Source of the DNA: Rhea pennata
Taxonomy: Eukaryota; Chordata; Aves; Rheiformes; Rheidae
Direction of reading: 5' to 3'
Assembly: GCF_028389875.1 (NCBI RefSeq)
Contig: NC_084671.1
Location: forward strand, 129,001 to 193,000
DNA: 64,000 nt
Below, piece by piece: positions 26,101-38,100 of this stretch. Below the pieces are notes generated by a model that saw only the letters and a program-made list of their open reading frames with translations, did no database searches and was not told where the DNA came from. How positions within the stretch are numbered: the stretch's first letter is position 1; every line of letters starts with the position of its first letter. Position numbers and translations under genes: made by a program.

Positions 26101-29100
26101 TTAGTTACAGCAACAACAGAACTGTCTGTTTTCACTCCATGGGCATGTATAGAATAAGGTCGTGATGCCAAGTTCTTAAAAACTATTACAATTTTATCTC
26201 CAATATTTGACATAAGCAATGGTCCTATTGGATTGAAAAGAAAGGTTAAGTTGGTTTGACAAGTGATCAGAGTTGAAAGAGAGAGTTTATTGTGTTCAGA
26301 GATACAGTATCATTGGGATATAATTAAACTGAAAACTAGACATGGACAATATGCATTCATTGTATTATGCAAACATTAGTAGCTGAAGTTAGGCATCTAA
26401 ACAGATGCCTAATTTTCAAAAGTTCAGAGTACCTACTGTGTATTTTAAGTCACCTTAGATGTGGCTGCATAATATTACGCCAACTTCGAAAACAGTGACC
26501 TGTGATCAGGCACAAAACCAGAAGTTTTTTCTTGTAAAGCAAGCACTGTAATATGCTGCATACACTGATATGTAAGTAGCCATTCCACATAGGTTTAGGC
26601 ACTTAGTGTGGGTAGAACTAGGCTCAGTATTACTAACATAGCATCTGTTTTGTTTCAGTGCATTTTTCCTAGTTGTGAAACTGAACTTCATGATGACCGT
26701 ACCTTGAATTCCCAGATGCTGCTGCTCCTCAGCTCTCTTTTTGGGAATTCTGAATGTCTGATCAGTGTACTCACGATAGATGACCTTTCTGTATTTTGAA
26801 CCAATGAATTTGTCTTCTTTATTTAAAAATGGATTGCCAGGGCTGTGAAAAATAGTAGATAGATAGGAGAGTAAGTCAGAAGTTTCTCCCATGTATTTAA
26901 TAGCATCTTTTGCAGGTATATCAAGTAACCATCGAGCAAAAATCCCAGTCAGTGGAACAGTGATCACATAGACCATTGGTATCTTCAACATGAAGACATT
27001 TTTCTTAGGCTGGGAGGTCATATAACTCATAAGGGAAAGAAATCAGCCAAAGAGACCAAACCTATGTAGGATGTGAGGGATGACTGAATGCTAGGGCTGG
27101 CAGATACTTAAAATGACAAGAAGTCATACAGCTACTTGAAAACTGAAAAGTAAAGCCCTCAGTGACTTTTGTGGATCTGAAGTGCAACCTAAAAATTGTA
27201 AAGTCCCTAGATGCCTTTCTGAATTGAAACATGAGGGGCTGACTCTCTGCTGAGATCATGGGGACTGGAGACAGATAAAAATAATCTGATAATATCCCAG
27301 TCCATATTACTTGTGCTCAAGAGTAAGAAAAAGCCGACTATGCAGGGACAAAAAAAGGTGCTATCATGATGAGAAAAGGAATATAAAATGAAAACATATC
27401 TAAGCCAGTAAACAAATATAGACAGCTGTAATAGACTTTAACCACAAATAAAGTTATATAGGCAGTTGCAGCACACTCAAGTTCATCAATTCATTATTTA
27501 GGCTCTCCATCTAACAGATATGAACCATTTGATCCAATCAGTTCCCACTGATTGGGTTGAAATACTGGGAATAACACACCAAGGCTAAGGCTTTATTTAA
27601 ACATGACTGGATTTTGTCATAGAGTAACATCTTATCTTGTATAAAATAAAGAGGGGAGTAAAAAAGAAAACTGCTGCATGAATGCTCAAGAGCACTGCTC
27701 AGAGTTCATACGGATAAGAGACAAAGACACGTTATATATGGTAAGTAACCCACTATTGGGACAAAGCACTCATCATATCTACCATTTAATGAACATTTTA
27801 AGCATTCCACATCAAGGACTGTACCAACACCAGTAGATAGTAAATACACATGGAACATCCAGGATCCATTAAACTCTGCAGGTGCCTCACAGATGATTGG
27901 TGCTGCACTATTTCATGAACAAGATACTGTCTGGCTCACAGTTACATGTTAACATTACTTGTGAAGGACCTCAAATTCAAGTGATCACTGAAAATACCTA
28001 TGCAAAGAAAACATGTCTCAAAAATGCCTGGATTACTAGGAGGAAAAGGTTCAGAGAAGTGAGTTGTTCCTTGGCTTTTTGTATTTTTTTTTCTCTTCTT
28101 GTGTATATTCCACATTATATTACCTTTCTTCATGAAATTGATGCCGTTCAAATTCCCATGTCCTGTTAGGAGAATAGTCCCATTCCACTTCCACTGCAGC
28201 AATGTAGTAAGCTTTTTCATGCAAATACAACGATGGGTCCACATTCCACCAATGGCATTGTTTCACTTTGTATTTCTGTTTCATGCCCCCTGTATAGTGA
28301 TCCGTTGTCACGCATGACACTTCAAAAACTCCTATATATACAAGAAATAAAGAAAAATCTGTTAGGACTAGATCTTGAAAATCTATTACCTGTGTTGATT
28401 TAGAGTTTAGAGACTGAGACGCGGGCTATCGTTCACGTAACATGACACAATTCTTTGCGTAACACGGCTATTCGGGATAGTAAAAATCAGCACATACACA
28501 GGAGCTAGCAAAATTAAGGCTTAGCATTAAAAGCTTACTTCCTATGAGCACATTTGCTGCTTTTCAACACAGCTTTACACATTTCTAGCACCCAAAGGCT
28601 GAAAACATCGCTATTTAAAACTTGGATTCAAGCATAAAATGGTCATAAGTAAACAGTTTCTAAAAGAGTAAACAGGACTTTTTAAAGCACTAAAACATTA
28701 AAAATCTGCTATATTAAATCAATCCCGCTGATGCAAAGAATTGAAAGATAGTACGAAAATAAAATGTAAATAGAAGGAAGCAATGCTAATACATATAGTA
28801 TAATACATCATAGGAGAAGGTGATAAACACATAATATATAGTAACAGTCTACTTTTTTTTCACTCCTTCTGGTCATTTTGTTCAAAATGAGTAATATCCT
28901 AAAGTAACACTTCTTACACAGTTTCTTTCAGAAATCATTTGATAGTATTTATTGTCAGACCTGTCTCTTGCAAGCCACATAGTTTTATGTAAGTGGGCCA
29001 GACTATTACCAATGTGAAAATGAGGAAGGATGAAATGAAAGTCTTCTGTCAGTTATTTCCCATGTCTTATCTTGCAAAATTTGGTGCACAAAGAGGCCTT

Positions 29101-32100
29101 GTGAGTACTTTTCAGCAGGCAGGCATGGCACCTGGGAGCCAGCAGAGCAGCTACCTCCAATGTTTAGCTAGGGATAGTGGGAAATATGACCCATCTGGTT
29201 TGGCAGCACAGCTACAAAAGTCCTTCAAAGGGCTTTGGGTAAAGTTGCCTTAAAAGGTCTGTTTTGGGGACCACTGGACATGTTTATCTGAGGCAGATGA
29301 GCCTCGGATGATTGTGATGATTGTGGCACAAGTGTGTCTGCCTGGCAGCAGCCTGCTGTAACTTTCAAGCCAATCAGAAGAGGTGCTATGATGAGTTTCT
29401 GTAACAACAGGGTACTGCTGTATAAAGGATACAGGCCAAAAAGTAACCATGACATTTACCTTCACAATCAGGCTTCATAATAGCTGTAAGAAAAGTATGT
29501 GGAAACAGATTTGCTGTATCCCGTCTTGTTCCTCTTGTTAGGAATGTGTTTTCTGAAAAATATATTCCATGGATATCGACTTCTGACCCAACACCCATCA
29601 AATGCCAGGAAACCACATTTCCTTTACACATCTCAAGGCCAGGTTGATTTCCATACATGTAACCATTAATGGCTGCAGAAGATTTGAGGAAGCAAAAAAC
29701 CACTTTGATTAGCACATATAACATATTCTGCATTACATATTAAGTAATACACACTTCAGATCTAATGTGATGCCTTACACTGACAGAAGTAGCAATAGTG
29801 TAATACTTTATCACATTAGCAAAACCACAAAAATGATTTAAGCAAAGCAACTTTTAAAACCCAGTGTTTAAAAGCAATCTGGTAAAATTCCACCCTTAAT
29901 ATTCCTGAAAGTATTTTGAAGTGAAAAAACAATGACAGATTCCTCTAAACTGTTCTCCTTTTCAACACCTAAGGCATGGGTTGGTGGCTTGACCAACTCG
30001 AATTTCCACTGTTGAATACTCTGCCAGTTCCATACAGCCATTCCATACAGCCACACAGCAAAGACAACCCAAAGTGGTTTTTAGTTGGAATTAACAATTC
30101 TCACTACCTGCTCTTGTGCAAACCTTTCAAAGCCTGGACTTCACGAGTACCACTGAACACATGATCTCAAGGCTCCAGAAAACAGTCAAAATATCCCCGA
30201 GGGCAAAATTTAAGAAAGAGCACAAGCAAATGAGTTTAAAGACTGGGAGTTATTTGCTAGACTAGGGACTGACAATACAGCTGTTCTTTCACACAGAACT
30301 TGCACAAATTTGATGCAGTACCAAGATATGGATATGATCAGTATGGAGTTCAGCAGTATCCTGTTAAATAATCAAAGATGTTCACTATAAGGCAACTGCA
30401 GTGCTGGTAAAGGAATCCAGAATACACAGGGATGAAGTTCTCCTTTCAGCCACATCCTCTATAGTGCAAGAGGAAACAAGAGTTTTCTCTTGTTCCCAGT
30501 TGCATTTGGAGGGCCTGCACATGAGCTACAGACTCCTCCTGCACCGTGCCTGCTTCAAAGGGTATATGACAGTGCTAAATGCTCAACTGCCATACAAGAC
30601 ACTGAACAGCTGTCAATACATTTTGTACTGATGACTATGTTGAGATGAAACTGAATTGCATTCAGATGTGCTTTTCATTCCAATGGAAAGGAATGAGTCT
30701 CTGCCACTACATAATCTCTTCCTCTCTACTATAGGGTCATAGTAGTAAAATTTTACTCTATAAAAGTTGCCTTTGGCTAGTTAACTATAACAAATGTTCT
30801 TTGCTTACAGTGCATTTTGTTTGATTCTTGGAAATCCTCATCGTCTTTGGCAATTTTGTTAGGATTTAGTGTAAACATCAAAATATTGTCATCCAGGTAC
30901 CAGCTGAGATTCTCATCAAACACTGTGGCAAGCAGAAAAAACTCTCTGTTCACATTTTTCTGTTGAGAACAAATAGCACAAAAACCAATAGAAATGAATG
31001 ATCTGAACATGACAGGAAGAACTATGCGTGTAAGAATTTAAGAGCATAATTTGCAAACTTAGATAGATGCATACATTGATGCTGCCATCATTCAGATAAC
31101 CTCAAAGCTCTCTAACTGCAGTAACTGGTTGAAAGGTATCTCCTGCTAATATTCCTTCTACCAGGGGGACTACCTCCACAAATGAATGAGTACTTTGGTC
31201 TTTAAAGCTTCTACATTTTTCTAGTCACTCTCATCCTGGCTGAGACGTGGATGCCAGTGACTGCTCACTGCAATGGTGGTCTCACAAGAGAGTGTCTATC
31301 TATCTGGAACCAGATGATTTTTCTTCCTTTTATTCTGCTCCCTCTTTCCCTCTCCCTCTTTTAAAACTTTTTTTCATTTTGCATATTACCCTCAGCAAAT
31401 GTATGAGACAGCGATCTGGAGAGGAGGTGGTGCTGATGGTAATTAAAATGGCAGGCTCTCAAGGCACAGTCCAGAAAAGAGAAAGCAGTTTTAGTTAAAA
31501 TGGTGCAAATGCTTCTGTTTTTCTCTTTGACTAACCTGTTTCCCAGAAGGGAGTAGAGCTCCTTTCCTGCACACCAAGAGAGGACCTACAAGACCAGAAC
31601 TGGTATCTCTGACTGCATCCACAGCTGAATAGTAAAGCCAGGTTAAACAGTCTGGATCTTGGTCTGTAGGGCCCACATCTTCTGGCACGTTCCATTCATA
31701 TGTAAATGTAGTGCCAGGACTCACATGAGAGGCTGGAGATTCAGTACCTATTACAAAAATCAACATTAAGATTAATAAACATTGTTTATTTTGTCACATT
31801 ACATCAGCATGTACTCTGGCATGTTCTCCAGTGCTTGCAAGGTCTCTGCCTGTACACACACCTCCAGAGAAGGTACCATACAATGCCCCCTCGTTGCTCT
31901 TGTGGTAACTCACACCATGGGGCTGAATGCTAAATGGGCGGCTGGCGTTGTTTCGGAAAGTCACCCTGATGCTCTCCCCCACTTCTGCCTTGATAACAGG
32001 TCCTAGAAAAGAGCACAAGGTCTAAAAACAGGGTATTCTGGTCAAGTGATGTACAGACAAACATGAGTTTGTGGTAACGGCTAGCAGCTTTTCCAGCACT

Positions 32101-35100
32101 GTCACTGAGCTTGCATGGCTGCAGCATGGATCTCTGCCACGCAGTCTAACTCTCACAGTACCCCAGCAGCATCCAGACTGCTCATTCCAAAGCTGCCATT
32201 CCTCATGGAGGCCCAGTGAAATGCAAGACTTCCTCCATTTGGAAAGGGACCTGTGGCGTCAGCCTTGAACTCATCTCATCCCAGCATCAGAGGCAGCCAA
32301 GCTGTAAATGCAACAGCGCTGCAAGGAGATGCTCTCCAGCCTCACAACACAGTTATGATCCCTGGAGCCCATGGTGTGTTCTTGCAGGTGAGCTGCAGGC
32401 TCAGGCTGCCACAGCACCCTCTCCCAGGGCTTTGCTTGCACCCCAGGGCATCTCTCTGAAGAGGCTGTGGTTGCCAGTACCTGCAGGAAACATGGCCAGC
32501 TGCTGTAAATGATCATCTGCTCTCATAAATATTTGACATAAAATCATTTTAAATATTTTACCTAAGAGTCCAAGATGTACATCCTCCGGGGGCCTCTTTT
32601 TATGTTCTGTGAAGGTATGATCTGTGTATTCCTTGTAAATGGCTTTTTTGTAAGAGCCACCAATTCTTGTCTCACTTTGTTCAAAAAATATCTGAGATTC
32701 ACTGTGTGAAAGAAATTGTAATAGAAGTAAACATTTCAAGTCATAATGATGAGATTTACAACGACAGTAAGGACCTCATCCTTATTTTCTCAAGTATCAT
32801 ATGTTAAGATGATCTTTTGAGTTTCCATTCAGTGGTCTGGCCACATGCTTATATGCAGTCCCACATAAGGATGTACAGAAATCTATTATTTTTCACTACT
32901 TGCTCTTTGAGAAATAAATATCCTGCTGTTTCTCTTATAGACCCCAGTATGCTTGGAGACTCATCAACAATGATTTCTCTTCAATGTTTTGTAACCCGAA
33001 TTCTGCACTTCCAAAATTTATTTTTATTAAAAGTTTACAAAATATCAAAGTACAATAGATATAAACACCAAGAATAAGCAACACTTGAATAGACTAAAAG
33101 CATGAAGATTTAGTCCACACTTTTTACTACATCTTCAAAACAGCACCTTTCATCATTTTACAAGCACTATTCAACAATGAACTATTCCTCACTCCTTATG
33201 CAACAGGTAAATATCATTTAACTCAATTTACAGATGAAAAAAACTAAGGTATTCAGTGACTTGAGCAGAGTTTTAACTATCTAGACACAGAAGAAAAGAC
33301 AAAGCCACATTGTGCAACTGGTCTGCTGGCTGAGATACAGCTAGCAGTACTTTCATCAGCTGAATTCCCAGCTCTGTTTTTTAACTCAGCATAATAAATC
33401 ATCTTGAATTGTCAAACGTCACTGTCTACATATGACAGTATAATTTGTCTTCATCTGAGTGAAATTACTAACATTACAGCAAAATTTACAGTAAGATTGC
33501 AAGAGAAACAATGGATATAATTTATTTGGATTTTTATCTTGGCATTAATATTCAAGCAGAGCTGAAGACAAGAAGAAATTCTGCCTAAAACATCAATTCT
33601 ACCATATTACTTGCCTTATTTAGCATGTTTATATCAACACTTCTTGGAAAGTAAAGCTTTTTAAATTAGAGGCATTTACCTGTCAGCAATTAATTCCTGT
33701 CCTGTAAAATGGTTCATTGCAGATGGGCCATAATTCCAGATGATTTCTTCAGCAGCAATGAAGTACTGTCTTAATTTTGTACTCTCATTATGATTTGTTG
33801 TGGATTTCCTACACTCTCTTACTTTAAAAAGGGCCTGCATACCACCTAGAAAAAAAGAGAAGGCAGAAAAAACTACAGCTTTTTTTCTCTCTTCCCTTGC
33901 TCTATTAGCTCCTTCTCTTCCTTGGAAGAGAACCACCATTGATGGATGTACAAATCACAGATGAAAAGCAAGATAAATGTTATGTAATAATGCACACCAC
34001 CTGAGTATGCAGATACATGACCAAAGTATTGAAGATAGGCAGACATGCATTGTAAAGGGCATTCTGTAAAGACACAATTGACACTGCAGCTACAAATAAG
34101 ATTATGGCTGAGTGAAAACAGAGCACTGTTAGCCAGCACTTCAGTCATGGCAGGACTGACCATCTTTGGATTAAATTTCATCAGTGACTCACCTGTGAAA
34201 CTCCTGGGTCTCTGCACCCTAGAAATTATCTATGGAGAGAGGTCTGCTAGAAAGTCTGCTTGCTGGAGATATAACTAATGCAATAAAAAGAACTCTTTTA
34301 CAGCTATAGATTATGTCAGAATCCTATTTGTAGGATTTAAAAGTCTTGTCTGGGATGTTTCAGCCAAATCAGGAGTCTGCCTGACATGACAGCTATTTCA
34401 AAACTTAGATCTTCTCTATGGTTGAATCTGTAGATTAAACATACTCCTTTTAATATCAGAATTTCCAAATCTTGAAGCTTGATTTTGAATTCTCTGATCA
34501 TTCTCACTTTTATGACAAGTGACTTCTCTTAACTCACTTAGAGTGAATCATAGATTATGAAAAAGTATGGAATTAGCTTTAGCATTTCATATAGTTAACA
34601 AATATTGGAAATGTAAGAAGATACAAGAAAGACAAATGCAGCTCTTCTCTGCTTATTAGCCAATGCACTATACAGAGCATGTCTTTGCTATCAAAAAAGT
34701 TAATCTGTCCTGTGCTTGTTGTCCAAAATTGGAATTAGCCCCAACTTTTTGGCTGGGAAATATAAAACTGCAATTAGTTACTTTTGGTCAGATCTAGTAT
34801 ACATCATGTTTTTGTTTGTCTAAACCTGGGGCTTGCAAAAGTGCAACTAAATGATAATACATTCCATTACAAACAAGACTTGCCTTGATTTCAGTGGTTA
34901 TATGCTCAAGCCTATCTAATGCACTTCTAGACATTTCAATTATTGTGAGAGAGTTTTGTTAACTAGAGGAGAAGAATGTCACCTGGCATTTAACAGTGTC
35001 AGGGCTGGGTGTTATTGTGACTCAGTAAAAACCGTTAGCTCAAGCTAAAAAATTTCTGATCACTGATTTCTGATCACTGTGACTTATTATATACCTTCGA

Positions 35101-38100
35101 TATGGTCATTCACTTGGCAGCTCAACAGCCATTCTCCAGGACTCCTTGGTATCATGAGAGCATCAATAAAGGTGGCTGGGAAGAGGCTGATAGTGTCGAC
35201 ACGGTGATTCCTTTCTATTAAAGTCTGGCCATGAAAATAGGCTGAGTGGATATCAGCTTCATTACCCATGCCAAAAAGATGCCATTTCACCCTATCTTCC
35301 ACACACATTGTGAGGTCTGGGAGGTATCCATACATATACCCGTTGATTGCTGAAAGAAATGTTATTTATTACAGTTACCTTTACAGAGCTCAGGATCTTT
35401 TGTTCAGAACAGAGGTCATGCAATCATTGCTCCATCCTTCAAGATGAAAATGGGCTCAAAAGAAAAATTCACACCTTTTAAACTGGGCTAGTATCAGACA
35501 CACTTGATCTACAGAACTAACTATCCAGTCAGCATTTGCTGCTACGAATTTGGAATCCATGTCAGAGTAAAAGCTATCTTTTTTGTCCACGCAAACAGTA
35601 AAATCTGTTTTTTCTAAATTGCAATATTAAAAAAAATAAATAACAAAACTCTGTTTAGAGTAGTTTGTAGAGGCAAACAGATTCTTGGCCACTAGGAATT
35701 TTATATCACAGATCCAAAGGTTTGATTTTACAATACTTGCAATGTGCCAAATTGACAGAGAAAGAAAGAGAGAGGGAGAGGGAGAGAGGAGGAAAAAAAA
35801 AAGGTGAGACTAAACTGCTCCATTCCTGCTGTCTCTGAAGCTGGCAGCAAAATATTAGTTGGTTTTGGTGATGGAAAAAACAGGCCTTTAAACCAACATT
35901 TTTTATTTAAGAGGAGCTTAATCATCCAAGAAAGAGCCCTATTTAAAACAAAAAAGAAATCGACAGTTCATCTTTAGAAGAGGCATCAAAATATTACTTC
36001 ATTATACCAATGACAAGCAACTTTAAAACGAAGTTCTCTCACAGTGCATTTTATTGCTTTCCTGAAAGTCCTCATCATCTTTGTGAACACTGGAAGGATC
36101 AGAACAGTATGTCCTGATATTATCCTCCAGATACCAACTGAGATTTTCATCCATCACAGAGAACATGAGGAAAAATTCAGCATCAAAGTGTTTATCACTG
36201 TTTTTACTCATGGTACCTGAAAAACAGAACAACATATTCAAAGCCTTTGGTAACTAACATTATCTTTTTCTCAGTTCTAAGTGTAGTGCTTACCCCTGTT
36301 TGCTTTTTATATTTTGTCACTGTTCTTGAGTGTGTGTGTATACATAAAACATCTTGATATAATCAGAAAGAAATCAGTTTTGATACATGCTACAAGATAA
36401 CTTTATTAAGAATAAATAATGTATATTGTAGCAAATTTAATTTTGGCTTTCATAGTGGTATTCATACATCCTTTTGCATTACTAAAATGAACACATTGCA
36501 CTCATGCATTTGTGGACAAAGCAAAATTATATTTAGCACACAAAATCAAACTACATCTGATACTATTAAACGGCAGCTAATTGAAAAAACAAAATGTTAC
36601 TATTCCAAAACAAACTGTAATTGTCTTCTCTTCCAAGAAATACTTCATTTATCCTTATCAATAATAGTTATGAGTCATCTTGCATATTTATTTATTTGTT
36701 TTTTGTATTCATGTATTATTTGTTTGTTTTTACCTTTCCTGCAAATTAATAAAGGTCCAACAAGCCCTGAGGCAACATCTCTTGGAGCATCTACGTGGGA
36801 GTGATAAACTCTGGTTATGCAATCTGCATCTCCATTCGCTGGACCTTGATCTTCTGTCACATCCCATGTGTAAGTATACTGGTCTCCAGGCTTGACAGCG
36901 TCATCTCTTTTTTGCAAATCTGTAGTGTTGTCAGGATAAAAAGCACCTGAGGAATGCCACAGAGCCAACATTAGCAAAACACGTTCATGATACGGCGTGA
37001 GAATGACAATCTCGAATAGAATTTGGGGAGCCTAAATGAAGCTATTTTACCACCCTCTGTTTACTTCTGTCCTTCGTAAGTAGTAAATCACCAGCTGTGT
37101 ACCTGCCATGCTTTAAAGTTGACTACATCTTGCAGTAACATTGATCAAATGTCTCAACACAGAGAAGAAATCTTCAAAATCAGATGAGTAGGTATTTCCC
37201 TTCTGCTAAGAGACTCTTCATCTGTCTTTGAATTCCATGGGAGTGCTTTTACTTTAATGGGACATCAAATTTGGTCCTTATTTTATTAGGAGGACACCAT
37301 GTACTTCTGCTAAAGAGATAACAACTCAAATATTTGTAAAACATTTGTTAAATATTAATCTTGGAATCTGTTCTAAAACATTGCACATAGTCCCAACTAA
37401 TATAGGTGTCTCTGAAATGACAGCAATAGCAATAGAAAGATGTAAATATTGTTCCAAGAAATACATATCTTACTGCATAACACACTGGTCTGATCCCGCA
37501 GAATATGCCTATATCAACTCACATATTGGAGGTAATGAAAACTTCAGAAAATACAAGAAACTTAGGCTGATATTCCATATATTCTTTTGAATTAAGAATT
37601 TTTAAAGACTGCATTTTCTAGTAATTCTCACACTACTTTAATGGTCCACTAATGTAACTTCCTATGGCCATATTTTGGTGTTTCTTGCTGTTAATTGCAT
37701 AGAAATGAACAAAACTAGTCAAAGTGTCAGAGAGTGAGTTGGCAGGCTACAGGCTACCTGCTAGATTTTATCACAGCATGTTGTATTTTGTGGTTTTCAA
37801 AGAGGAGGTACGAATTATCATTGTATTTCCTCAAGATGGACGTATTCCTGTCTCTGACAGATGATGTTTGTGTCCACAGATTGCTGTACTTATGAAAAAT
37901 GCTACAGAAACACTTTACATGCATTGGAATCAGTCAGGGCAGAATTCTGCGATTTTTCCACCTGGATGTCTGCCAAGAAAGCACTGACTTCAGTGAAACC
38001 ATGGCAATGTCCCACAGTCTGAAAATCTCTACCTGAGTGGTGAGAACAGCCACCGCCATGGCAAATCATCACCGATCCCAGTAGTGCCACTACAACACAT

